From Podospora pseudoanserina (Eukaryota > Ascomycota > Sordariomycetes > Sordariales > Podosporaceae), in contig NC_085923.1 of the NCBI RefSeq assembly GCF_035222485.1, positions 2,914,001 to 2,978,000 on the forward strand: DNA of 64,000 nucleotides, given 5' to 3'. How positions within the stretch are numbered: position 1 is the first letter of the stretch; the number at the start of each line of letters is the position of its first letter. The translations under genes were made by a program, and so were the position numbers. Below the pieces are notes generated by a model. It saw only the letters and a list, made by a program, of their open reading frames with translations, made no database searches and was not told where the DNA came from. Positions 1-10,363 of this stretch are shown here, in pieces.

Positions 1-740
1 CACTCGAATATCTTGCCTACCTAGGTTTTGAGGGTCCAAACGCCCGGGACTCAACCACAGCAGCCCTCAAAATCACCAAACCCCGCAAACGAAGGCGCAG
101 ACCAGGCCGTGTAGACCGCAACGTCGTCCTCTGCTACATCCTAGGCTCCTCTGCCTCTGGGAAATCAACCCTGCTCAACGCCTTCCTCAACCGCCCCTTT
201 GACGCCCTTTACCATCCCACCATAAAACCCCGCCGCGCAGTCAACAGCGTCGAACTGGGAGGTGGAAAGCAATGCTACCTCATCCTCGAAGAACTCGGCG
301 AGCTCGAGCCCGCCATCTTGGAAAACCAAGCCAAACTCGACGCGTGCGATCTCATCTGCTACGCTTATGACTCTTCCGACCCGGAATCTTTTTCTCACAT
401 TGTCGAGTTGCGCAAACGGTACCCGCAGCTTGACGAACTGCCTGCTATATACACGGCACTCAAGGCCGACTGCGACAAGACGACGCAAAGGAGCGAGCTG
501 CAGCCTGATGCGTATACCGCGGCGCTGAATATGTCTGCGCCGCTGCATGTGAGTGTTACGTGGCATAGTATCAGTGAGCTGTTTGTTGCGCTGGCCGAGG
601 CGGCGACGAACCCGAGTACTGCGTTTCCGAAGACGGAGGAGGCGCCGGATCGGACGAGCTTGTATATGGCGTTGGGCGCGACGACTTGCGCGGCGTTGGC
701 GGCGTTTATGATTTGGAGGAGGTCGACAAGTTCGATGTGA
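1..740 (+). CDS. GEM1: Miro-type mitochondrial GTPase, C-terminal part (partial at window start)
   Basis: This is the 3' end of a Miro/Gem1 gene; the reading frame is open from base 3 and stops at 738-740, giving about 245 visible residues. Seen: a P-loop GSSASGKST near visible residue 50, a GTPase fold continuing through [16 protein letters not shown], and a C-terminal hydrophobic segment ([14 protein letters not shown]) followed by a short basic tail. Miro proteins have two GTPase domains flanking EF-hands and a C-terminal tail anchor in the mitochondrial outer membrane, where they act in mitochondrial morphology, inheritance and ER contact. The visible part is therefore the second GTPase domain plus the anchor. 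The N-terminal GTPase and EF-hands lie outside the window. It converges on ABD1. Confidence 0.9.
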   Translation, partial: LEYLAYLGFEGPNARDSTTAALKITKPRKRRRRPGRVDRNVVLCYILGSSASGKSTLLNAFLNRPFDALYHPTIKPRRAVNSVELGGGKQCYLILEELGELEPAILENQAKLDACDLICYAYDSSDPESFSHIVELRKRYPQLDELPAIYTALKADCDKTTQRSELQPDAYTAALNMSAPLHVSVTWHSISELFVALAEAATNPSTAFPKTEEAPDRTSLYMALGATTCAALAAFMIWRRSTSSM

Positions 741-1206
741 GGGAAGGGAAATGTGTATATCAGATTGGGGTTTCTTTTGGGAGCGGGAGTAGGGTTAGGT
801 GCATGGATGGGAGTTTGATAGGGGGGTTGTTTAAACATATGTTTTGTAGTCAGTTCTTTTTCCATTCCCCCATCGTTTGGCCCCCCCTTTTTTTCTCAAT
901 GGCAAGAGGAAAAAGAGAGCGTTTTACATTGATACCCGTCCTATGCACACCTACACCTTGAGGTATACGCACGCTATATAGCATTTTAAATCCCTTTTTC
1001 TACTCTACCTTGTATCTTCAGCGGAATTCCAGAGTATTTTGCTGTTCTACAACCAGAAGCGTCACTGTGATGATTGGCAAGAGATGTTTTTTAAACCAGC
1101 AGCGCATGTTTGGCTTCTCATTGCTCTATAACAGAGCCTCGGCCCCCTCTGCTCCATTGATAGAGCATCCCACACTTTCCTCCCAATCCATAGCGGTATA
1201 CCGCCC
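741..1206. other. Convergent spacer between GEM1 and ABD1
   Basis: This stretch holds the 3' flanks of two convergent genes. It contains C-rich and T-rich runs near 880-900 and no ORF with recognisable coding character. Confidence 0.6.
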
Positions 1207-2715
1207 TTAAACCCGATAAAAACAAAAAGCCACATAAAAGCTCGCCGCCTCCATCTCCTCCGGACTAACAAGCAATTTCCCCCCATGCCTCTCCCTAACC
1301 CCCATCCTCTCGCTCAACGGCCCCAACTCCCTATCATCCTTCTCCATCTCCCACACATCCGCAAACGGCTTGTGATACTGCAGCTCCAGGTTGTAATCCT
1401 CAGCCAACGCGCGAAAGGCCTCCCACGGAACGACATACTCCGGCACCTCCTCCACTGCCTCATGCAAGAAAAAGTTATACTTCCACCCAAACGGCGGTCT
1501 AAAGATCCCGTCCGCTGGCGTAGGACCGGGGAATCTCACTCGGTAGATATCATTCCCCCAAGCAGCAGTCTCCTCCGCCTCTCCCTCATCAGAATCCAGC
1601 TCCCCGTCTTCCTTATTAGGGTCCTCGTCGTCCGCTTCGCCATCTTCCTTCGCCCTGGCCCTTTTCGCCTCCTTTTCAGCCTTTCGCCTCTTCTTCTCCT
1701 CCTGCTTTTTGTTAAACTCCACCACCTTTGCCGAAATGACATCCGAGTTTGGGATGCACCCAATCAACCTCCCCCCTTTCTTCAACGCCCCCGCCACATT
1801 CTTCAGCATCTGCCTCGCCTTTTGCTCCGTCTCAAACGCGTAATGCATGCAGAACATCATGCTCACCACATCAAACCCTTTGTTGTCGCTGACGTTGTTA
1901 TTGTTGAACCCAACCTGGCGAATAATGTCAATATCCCCTATCGTCTCGGCAAAACAATCCTTCGCGTGGAACCTCGCCTCGAAGATCCGGGGTGGAGGGC
2001 GACCCCTATGACCACCTCTCCCTCCCCGGTGACCACCACCAGGTCGGTTCATGCTTCTGTAGCGGTCGCGGGCTTGCTCGATGGAGACATCTGCCGGGTC
2101 GAGACCGACGTAGAGTTCAACCGTCTGGGGAGCCTGCTGCCATTTCCCCAAATCACCCCCCTTTCCGCAGCCAATGTCAAGAACCAAAAGCCGGTTATTG
2201 GAGGTCTGGCCTCTTTCTCTGGCGCCAGGGGAGTGATCTTCGTCTGGCGCAAATTTCTGAATGATGCAGCTCTTGACCCAGTTGTTGAACGATCTCAGGC
2301 CTTTGATCCTGCTGTCGGTTTTCCTCCAGTCGCGACCACGCTCTGGGACGGCGTTGTAGTGGGCGCGGACGACGTCGTTGATGTTGCCGCGGGAGTTGTG
2401 GTTGGATGGGAAAGAGCCACTGCTGCTGCCGGAGGGGCCATAGGAGGTGGGAGTGTTCGCTGCGGCGCCGGCGGCTTCTTGGGCTTGGAGTTGACGCTGG
2501 CGCTCTAGGGCGCGCTGGCGGGCTTGTTCACGGGCGGCATCGTCAATGCGGGCGCGTTGGCCGGGGCGTTTGAGTTGTTTTTTGGGGGCTTCGCCGGAGG
2601 GGGTGCCGCAGCCGGAGCCGTTGCCTGGGGATGTAGAACGTTGGCGCTTTTTGGCGGTGACGAGGTTGCGAGCGTTGAAGGGTTGGGGGAGGTCGGATTG
2701 GTCGTTGTCAGCCAT
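1207..2715 (-). CDS. ABD1: mRNA cap guanine-N7 methyltransferase
   Basis: Single-exon gene of 502 residues. It transfers a methyl group from S-adenosylmethionine to N7 of the cap guanosine on nascent nuclear mRNA. Seen: a low-complexity, basic N-terminus of about 150 residues; the class I methyltransferase SAM motif LVLDIGCGKGGDLGKW near residue 180; a second motif region FDVVSMMFCMHYAF that matches the cap methyltransferase family; a charged Lys/Glu/Asp insert near residues 340-390; and a C-terminal FYVAFCFYRV ending typical of Abd1. Length is close to yeast Abd1 (436) plus the extended disordered N-terminus. It is transcribed divergently from RPN7 with a 633 bp shared upstream region. An open frame of 407 codons on the opposite strand is a shadow of this gene. 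Confidence 0.96.
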   Translation of the reverse strand: MADNDQSDLPQPFNARNLVTAKKRQRSTSPGNGSGCGTPSGEAPKKQLKRPGQRARIDDAAREQARQRALERQRQLQAQEAAGAAANTPTSYGPSGSSSGSFPSNHNSRGNINDVVRAHYNAVPERGRDWRKTDSRIKGLRSFNNWVKSCIIQKFAPDEDHSPGARERGQTSNNRLLVLDIGCGKGGDLGKWQQAPQTVELYVGLDPADVSIEQARDRYRSMNRPGGGHRGGRGGHRGRPPPRIFEARFHAKDCFAETIGDIDIIRQVGFNNNNVSDNKGFDVVSMMFCMHYAFETEQKARQMLKNVAGALKKGGRLIGCIPNSDVISAKVVEFNKKQEEKKRRKAEKEAKRARAKEDGEADDEDPNKEDGELDSDEGEAEETAAWGNDIYRVRFPGPTPADGIFRPPFGWKYNFFLHEAVEEVPEYVVPWEAFRALAEDYNLELQYHKPFADVWEMEKDDRELGPLSERMGVRERHGGKLLVSPEEMEAASFYVAFCFYRV

Positions 2716-3348
2716 GATGGGCGAGGTGATGGGTGAAGCGATGTCGCTTCGGCTGATGGTTTGGTTGAGTAGATGTTTCGATCCCTCGAGATGAATTGAA
2801 CAAAATCAGCGAGCGTGAGAAGACTTGAAGTGAGACAAAAAATCTCTTCGTTTGTTGTTTTTCTGTCGTTGTTAAAAGGTTGAAGGTCCAGGAATTTACT
2901 TTGGAGCAAGCCGAGACAGGGAAGGGAAAGGGGATCCTTGCCGGGTCCGGTCGCAGATGCCAAGACAGCACCCCTGTAGGCTGGGAGCTGACTGACGCGA
3001 GCTTTTGGCAGCCTTGCAGAGAGAGAGTTCGCGCTCGAGCCACCCAACCCAGCAAGACGGACTCCCAGACAGGCAAGCAACGAAGCTCCCACTTTCCATC
3101 TGTTCAACCTCCAACTCTAAATCCAAACGACGACCTTTTATTTTCCGTTGCCGACGACGGAACTACGAGCGACTTGAATCGTCTCGAACTTGAACTTCTA
3201 GCGATACAGTCCTGTCGTGCTTCCCATTGAAGCTGACGCAACCACTCTGGGACCTGAGCCTCGATTCCATCCAGCTTCATCTGTCACCACTAAACTTACA
3301 ACTACAACTCCAAGTTCAACCCCAACTTCACATAAACCCACCGCAGCC
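2716..3348. promoter_or_regulatory. Shared divergent upstream region of ABD1 and RPN7
   Basis: These 633 bp separate the two start codons, so both promoters must lie here. The part next to RPN7 is pyrimidine- and CAAC-rich, as fungal 5' leaders often are. I see no clear TATA box and do not assign individual factor sites. Confidence 0.5.
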
Positions 3349-4948
3349 ATGGGCTCAGATCCTCAATACGCGAAATGGCCTCTTCTGCCCCTCGCCCAGC
3401 ATGTCTTCACCCTCACGAACCCATACGCCTCAAAGCCCCTCCAGCAATCCGCCGCCAAGGCCCTTCAGGATGCCATCACTGAGCACAAGATGGCCCCCTT
3501 CTACAAGTACCTTGCCCACCCCACAGAAGGCATCTTGAATTCCGTAGGGGAGGGTAGTTCAAATGTGCCCGGAAAGGCCCCCAGCAGAAAGAACAGCGTC
3601 GCCGCCGGCATGATCAACACCAAGAACCCCACCTCGAGCATAAACCTACCCTGGGATGAGGCCCTGTACCAACAACTGCACGCCGATAACGAGAAGGAGT
3701 TGGAGGAGTTTCAGAAGGAGGAGGATGAGGCGGTTGAGAAGGCGGGCGATACCGAGATTCAGGCTGCGCGGGGCAAGAGGGCCGAGTTCTGGGCTCGGGT
3801 TGGTGACAAGGTGCGTCTGCTCTTCAACACAGCACTAGCCAAGCAATATCTAACATGTATTTCTTCAACAGGACAAAGCCATCGCCGCCCACGAAGACAT
3901 CTTTGAGAAAATCGGCGTCCTCGGCACCAAGATCGACCTCGTCCTCGCGATAATCCGCATGGGTCTCTTCTACGGCGACAAGCAGCTCGTCAAGAAGCAA
4001 GTCGCGCGGGCCAAGACCCTGGTCGAGACGGGTGGTGATTGGGATAGACGCAACAGACTTAAGGCGTATGAAGGTCTGCACAATCTCACGGTTCGCAGCT
4101 ACAATCTCGCCGCTCCCCTCCTCCTCGACTCCTTGTCTACTTTTACCTCGTACGAACTCTGCACCTACTCCAACCTGGTCGTCTACGCTGTCTTGGCCGG
4201 CTCCGTCTCTCTTAAGCGTGTGGACTTCAAGTCCAAGGTTGTCGACGCCCCAGAGATCAAGGCTATTCTTGGCGATGGCGAGGACAAGCTCCTTGCTCTG
4301 TCGGGGGCTATCTCTGCCGGTCCTGGTGTGGATGCGGAGATGCAAGATGCTAGCAGTGCGCCCTCTGCGGCCAAGACTACCGTCGTCAATCTTACCACCT
4401 TGGGATCCAGCACTGAGCAGGCCGAGGCGGAGATGTCTGTTGATTTCGGGAGCTTGGCCCAGCTGGTTAGTTCCTTGTATAACGGGCGGTATAAGCTCTT
4501 CTTCCAGGCTCTGGCCCTGGTGGAGGAGCAGTTCCTTACGCAAGATCGCTACCTTCATGAGCACAAGAACTGGTTTGTGCGGGAGATGCGGCTGAGGGCG
4601 TATCAGCAGTTGCTGCAGAGTTATAGGGTTGTGGGGTTGGACAGCATGGCGAATGACTTTGGGATTACGGTGGACTTTTTGGATCGGTATGTTTTTCTTT
4701 CCGGGAGGCACTAGTCTGGGAGATGTGTGCTAATATGGAAATTGTGTAGTGACCTCGCCAAGTTCATTGCCGCTGGCCGCATTCCCTGCACGATTGACCG
4801 TGTCAGTGGGCGTGGTGTGATTGAGACGAACCGCCCAGATGATAAGAATAAACAGTATCAGGATGTGGTGCGCCAGGGTGATCAGTTGATCACCAAGCTG
4901 CAGAAGTATGGGCAGGCGGTTAGGCTGAGGGGGAGTGAGAGAGCTTAG
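3349..4948 (+). CDS. RPN7: 26S proteasome regulatory subunit RPN7 (lid PCI subunit)
   Basis: Three exons, 3349-3810, 3872-4686 and 4750-4948, joined in frame to 491 residues. Rpn7 is a PCI-domain scaffold subunit of the 19S lid. Seen: N-terminal YAKWPLLPLAQHVFTLTNP and MAPFYKYLAHP; the helical repeat region running through RLKAYEGLHNLTVRSYN; and a PCI winged-helix C-terminus with ITVDFLDRDLAKFIAAGRIPC, where the second intron splits the DR codons. Introns are 61 and 63 nt with gtgcgt and gtatgt donors. The start is the ATG in gcagccatgg, which begins the conserved protein; the frame is open further upstream (from 3217), but that stretch reads as leader. A long acidic and Ala-rich insert near residue 350 is low complexity. 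Confidence in family and structure is high. Confidence 0.95.
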
Positions 4949-5456
4949 AAACTCGAGGGGGTGTGGTAGGATGAGGAAAGTGAATACTGGTTTATGTAGT
5001 AGATGTGGTAGAAGGGGCCTGGTCTAATTAATGTTGGGCTGGGTTAGTAAAGAGTTGTGTTAAGACAATGGCAGCGTCAATATTGATTCTTGATCTGGTT
5101 GCAAGTGTATCTGTGGTCAAAATCCACAATCAGTGATCAAGTTTTGTTTGAGTTTTGTTTTATTTTGAGGCATCCTACCCTGCTGTCTAGGTATGTTATA
5201 CAACCACACTCCCGCCTCTTTGTACATTTCCATCCATAACCCTTTCAAGACAAGAGAGGAGAGATATCCAGAGAGTAAAGAAAAGAGAAGGGAGGAGGAT
5301 GTTATACAAGCACATGACCCAACCAAGACAGGAATAACCCATTTCTTAAACTGAACAAAAAAAAAGAAAAAAAGAGAAACAAATAACGCTTTTGCTCGCT
5401 ATTCAAACTTTGAAAACTGCATAAAACGCCCCCGCCCCATCCATCCCCTCTTCTCC
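4949..5456. other. Convergent spacer between RPN7 and the aminotransferase
   Basis: This is the 3' flank of two convergent genes. An A-rich run sits near 5355-5390, just downstream of the aminotransferase stop on its own strand. No gene is seen. Confidence 0.6.
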
Positions 5457-7041
5457 CTAACGATACTTCTCCATAAATTCCCTATGAAACTTAACAATAC
5501 TCCCCACCCACTCCGTCCCCGGCGCCAAAAACGTCGTCCTAAAATGCAGGCTCCCCTCCCTCTGCCCAAACCCGCTCCCGGGAACGACACAAACCCCCGT
5601 CGCCTCGAGCAGCCTCAAACAGTAAAACTCATCCGGGGTCCTCCCCTCCTTCTTCGCCGCCTCGGCCGCCTTTTCAGGGAGGTTGATGGTAGGAAACAAA
5701 TACATGCTCCCCTGCGGACTCCCGCATTCCACCCCCTCCATCTGCTCAAAAGCCTTGTGCAGCGCCGTAGCCCTCTCCTTCAACCCGTCATAAATAGCGT
5801 TATACTCCTTCTTGTAAAGCTCATAGCTCTCCTCCCCGGGCCGGGGCGGGTTGACCATCAGGTCCACCAGACACTGCCCAATGACCGGGGCGCAGAGCAT
5901 AATGGACACAAACTTGTAAATCTCCTGCTGCACGTCCGGGTCAAAGTTGACCAGCTCAAAGTAACCCCCCCTGTGCCCGCACTCGCCCACCATGCCCTTT
6001 GACACCGAGTGCAGCGACGCGAGCTCCACCTGGTCAAACCCGTCGTTTGGACGCTCCTTTTGGAGGGTCCTCAGCACCTTTTTGAAGGAGACAAACTCCC
6101 CGATGAAAACGTTAGTTTGGTAGACCTCGTCGGCGAGGATGACTAGTCTTTCCTGGCGGGCGAATTCAATCACGGAGCGAATGTCGGATTCTGACAAGGA
6201 AGCGCCAGTGGGGTTGCCCGGGTTGATAATGACAATGGCACGGACGTCGATGCCCTTGGCTTTGGCGGCTTCGTACGAAGACTTGATGATCTCGAGGTCG
6301 GTTCCCCAGTTCTTCGACTCGTCAAGGTGGTATTCGACGCAGTGGGCGTCCAGGACGGCGAGGGAGGCGGTATACAATGGGTACTGGGGGATAGGGACGA
6401 GGATGCCCGTGTTGGAGTCCTGGCAGACGACGTGTAGGAGGGTGTTGACACCGGAAGACGCACCGGCCGAGAGGTAAATGTCGGATTGAGAGGCGGGGAA
6501 GCCATCTCTCTCTACAACAAACAGTCAGCATGAAATTGGCCTGACAGGTACTGAAAAAGAACTTACTCTCTAGAAAATCGGCAATACTCTGCCTAATGGC
6601 AGGCACACCGTTACTGGCGCTGTACGCACCCACCGATCCCACCACCTTGAGCAGCTTCTTCGCCCGCTCAATCACATCCTTCTTGTACCCCAAATGCTCA
6701 ATAAGCACATCCTCCTTCTCCAGCAATACGGGGTTCTCCAGCAAACTGAGCACCTGTCTGAAAAACGTAATAGGCTTCTGATCCAGCTGTTGAGGATTAC
6801 CAATGTTGGCCGAAATAACCTCTGAAAACGGCAGGTCCGTCATCCCGCCCTGGAGGTACGCCCTATATTCCTCCGACTTGACGGCGAGCTCGCCACGCAC
6901 GGCATACTTGGCAGCCTTGACGTGGGGGTTGATGTTGTTCATATTTAGTCGTCTACCCGACGACGATGGTGTGGATGAAGACGCCATGTTGCGAACTTGT
7001 TGCTGTTGTTGCGATTGAGATTGGTTCGAGAGTTGACCCAT
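5457..7041 (-). CDS. ALT1: Alanine aminotransferase (PLP-dependent, class I)
   Basis: Two exons, 7041-6567 and 6511-5457, with a 55 nt intron (6512-6566), give 509 residues from MGQLSNQ. The enzyme interconverts alanine/2-oxoglutarate and pyruvate/glutamate. Seen: the N-terminal block ISANIGNPQQL typical of alanine transaminases, GAYSASNGVPAIRQSIADFLE, VIINPGNPTGA, LADEVYQTNVF, and the PLP-lysine block SLHSVSKGMVGECGHRGGYFE. The start is uncertain. MASSSTPSS at 6987 is a second in-frame choice. The frame also stays open upstream to a probable acceptor (cccattgcag) near 7199, which would add a basic, Ser/Ala-rich segment resembling a mitochondrial presequence. Dual cytosolic and mitochondrial forms are therefore possible. 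A distinct aminotransferase of the same subclass is the only real alternative. Confidence 0.9.
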
Positions 7042-7283
7042 AACGACGGCGGCAGTGGCAGCGACCGGGATGACTCCGACTCTTTTGCCGGTAGAAGTAA
7101 TGGACGAAAAGCAGCGACCTGCGCAACGAGCAGCAGCCGACGATAGCGGGGTAGTAGCAGTCAATGGCGGGGCTGGAGCGAGTCCCGAGACGTCTGCAAT
7201 GGGCACAAAATGTAAGAGAGTGATTGGTTGGATCAGATCAAACAGTTCTTGTAAGAGAAAGAATGTAGTGTGTGATACAAGAC

Positions 7284-7287
<4 letters not shown>

Positions 7288-7323
<36 letters not shown>
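7288..7323. repeat. (AG)18 microsatellite in the aminotransferase leader
   Basis: This is a perfect dinucleotide run of 36 bp. On the gene's strand it is a CT tract just upstream of a likely 5' intron acceptor near 7199, so it probably lies in a leader intron or 5' UTR. Confidence 0.9.
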
Positions 7324-7326
<3 letters not shown>

Positions 7327-9276
7327 CTGTGTGCTTTTCCCTTGGTGTAAAAACACACAAACGACCGTGGCTTTTCGAGGACAATGTGAGAAAGAAGAAC
7401 GCGAGGTCCGGCCTTCAAGCAGAGAGGAAGATGTCAACCTAGTCTCGTATATGTACTTTCGTAAACCCCAGGCAAGGCTAGCAAGAGTATAGGTCCGAAG
7501 GATAGGCGGCTTCCTTTTTCCTTCTCTCACACCCACAGCTTAAAAGTCACTGGACTAAGGGAAAGCGGACAATCCCGAAGAAAGGAAACTTGGGGGGGGT
7601 GAAGTGTATCAACAATCAAATTGACAAATGGGAAAAGGCGGGTGAGCAGAGAGAGGTAGGTGGTTGGCTGCTGAGCCCCTAAAAGACCCAGGCACACATG
7701 AAAAGATGTGGGAATCAGCACACTTCTCCGTCCCCGTCATCCGAGTTCCATATGTTTGCCCCCCCCCCCCGGGTGTTGGATGCAAGAATGGTCCCTGCCC
7801 GGCCGAAACCGGCTGGGACATCGGGTCCCCGTGTTTATCCCCCAGATTCAGATCACCCCAGCTTTTCTTGTTGGAGGAATTGCAAACGCCAAGCAAAGGA
7901 TTAAATGACCTCTGCATGGCCCGCCAAGGAGGTGAAGGGGCATGGCCATCATGAAAAAAGAAGGGGAAATGGAAAGACGAATTGTATTGTTCGGTCTTTT
8001 GTGCCTTACCTGCGCGGGTGGATGGGGTTCCCCTCGGGAGTGCGCCCGGGATGAACCTGGCGCTGTGGCTCAGCGCTGAGTTATTTATCGTTGTCCCACG
8101 GCGGGCGACTCGCATCAGATAGGGCGCCATGTTTCCGATATGACGTTTGCGCTTCGAATCGAATATCGAACAAGACCCGGGGATAGCGGAGATGGAGCGG
8201 ACGCCCGGTTCTGGGCGGTTTTTCTGGCGTGGTTGAACGAATTATCCCACAAAACCTGTCACCAGCATCCGTCCCGTTGGGCGCCAGAAGCAATTTCGTC
8301 CTTCGTTCGATTCCGGGGGGTCGGTCAAACGATCAGTTGATTCGGTCTGGTCTGGTGGTCTGCTGTCTGTCGCCGGTCGCCGGTGTGAGAACCTCTTTCT
8401 TGCAAAGAGAAAAAACCGAAACCTCTCCTCCTCGTGGTCACACCTTTATTGTCTCTCTTCTGCGGGAGGCGCGGCTCCGAAAATGGAGCCCTCGGGCGGT
8501 GTAATAAGAGAAGGCCACGATTGTCTGGGTCGCTTCGTTTCCGTACTAGGACCGGGTTGGCCGGCGGGTGCGGCTTAAGACCAGATGAGAATAGTAGCAG
8601 CAAGAAGAGATGTGGCTGTCTCGAAAAAGGCCGCATGGCAACCGAATATCTCTTTGACATCGTTGCGTTGCGCCTTCCCTCGAACTTTCACGATATGGCC
8701 AAGGTGGGGGTTAGAAGACAGAATTGTGTGACCCAACCAACAACTCAGCGAACTTCTCTTATCGCAGGCAAAAACCTGAGACATTCAAGCCTAGACCCTG
8801 CTCCCTCATGTCTATCCATCTTCATAACCTCACGAGACCCAATGCCCGAAAGTTTACGTTATACCAATAACCACACGACACCCTCACCTCCAGCGCTCAT
8901 ATCCAGTGAGTGTAACCGCGGGGTATTAGTGTAGCTCTATCACCACGTTCCAGACCTCCTCCCCCAATTCCCGACCCTTTCACTCGCACAAGCCCCCCCC
9001 TCCCCCACCCCCTCTCCTAAATTGATTGCATGACCCATTCTCACCTGATAAACCCTCAACAACAACATGAGATGACCACCCGATGGCTAGCTTCGGTTGA
9101 AGGTCAGCCCAACTGTCCATAAAGGTACCCCGTATCACACTGTGTCTTATCTTATCGATACCAACCCCAACCCTTCCAAAATCCAGCTCACAATCCCTGG
9201 CCCGTGCACCCCCGATCCAATCAATCCAAACCCATCCTCCAAGCTCCAAACTTCGTGATCCATTGCCGAGTCCCCC

Positions 9277-9316
9277 GACGACGACGACGACGACGACGAC
9301 CACCACCACCACCACC
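9277..9316. repeat. Compound trinucleotide repeat (GAC)8 then (CAC)n
   Basis: Eight GAC units are followed directly by about five CAC units. The tract is in non-coding sequence and gives rise to spurious homopolymeric ORFs on both strands. Confidence 0.9.
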
Positions 9317-10363
9317 CCCATTCCCGACCAACCATACACCAGGTCCCATAACCCGGGAACTGGTCAAAAATAAGTTAAAATGGCCAAGAAGGGTCCGTTC
9401 CATTTTCTCTCCTCACCAACCCAAGGAGGAGAAACGCTGCTGACATGACACGAAAACAGCAAAATCCCGTGTTATCATCGTCCGCCTCCTCTCTATGGCA
9501 CAAACGGGCTACTTTTATACCTTCACCCGCCCCCGTGTCGGAATCCCAATGAGCATGATCAAGTACGATCCGATTGGTACGAGACACCACACCTCCCCAA
9601 ACCGGTACCCAAAATGCTAACAGGGCTCTAACCACAGTGAGGAGGAGGGTCCTGTTCCTAGAACAAAAACGAAAGGGGAAATAAACCAAGTCATCTAAAC
9701 CGAATGAGCAAAAAACAAAAAAGGCCTGGGGAAAAAATGGCTGGGAACGAGGATCAAGACCGAACCCAATACACCATCATATACGGCAGAACAAGAATGG
9801 GGAAATGGACGGCTCAAAGATGATGATAGAAGAAGGAGGTTTGGGGAAAAGAGCTGGGCCTTTTTGTGTACGATACCACCGAAATTCTGCGCCATTGTAC
9901 ATTATCAATCCAAAAAACAAGGAGAAAAAAGACACCACATAGCATAACCGGCGCTTATTGGTTTGGGAGGGAGACTGAGTCAAATAGAGGAACGAGTCAA
10001 TCTACCCATCTTCCCTGATGATGCCATAGTTAAAGTATCATTTGGAACTCTTCGAGAATAGAAAGGGTCAAGAGATTGATGAATTTCAACAGCAGTTCTG
10101 TACCGCTTTGCTAAAGATAGTTATTGACTCCCCCCAGAAGCTCCGTCAGCTCAGTCACATATCTCTATAAAAGTAAGTCATATAAACTCCTAGTTTGATC
10201 TTTTCCTTTTCCATATCGTGTGATAAAGCAGGGGTGCTCTTGAACATGCCAAATGGAGATCTAACAATGTACTCTCCTACGTCCTTCCAGATAGTACCAA
10301 ATCATGAGCAAATCTCAGTGAGCAATTCTCTCAACATCCCACTCATCGCCAACCACGACCGTT

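Larger units (their letters stand above)
7042..10363. other. 3.3 kb region with no supported gene
   Basis: This region lies between the start of the aminotransferase and the stop of the coiled-coil gene, so it contains the former's promoter and leader and the latter's 3' flank. It holds an (AG)18 tract at 7288-7323, a C-run near 7761-7770, and a GAC/CAC trinucleotide tract at 9277-9316. The ORFs present are short, overlap on all frames and look like noise. I found no tRNA, transposon or family-like protein here. Confidence 0.55.

Noticed and set aside
1285-2508. Open frame of 407 codons on the plus strand
   Set aside because: It lies opposite ABD1, whose cap methyltransferase motifs are clear; the product is low in structure and matches no family.
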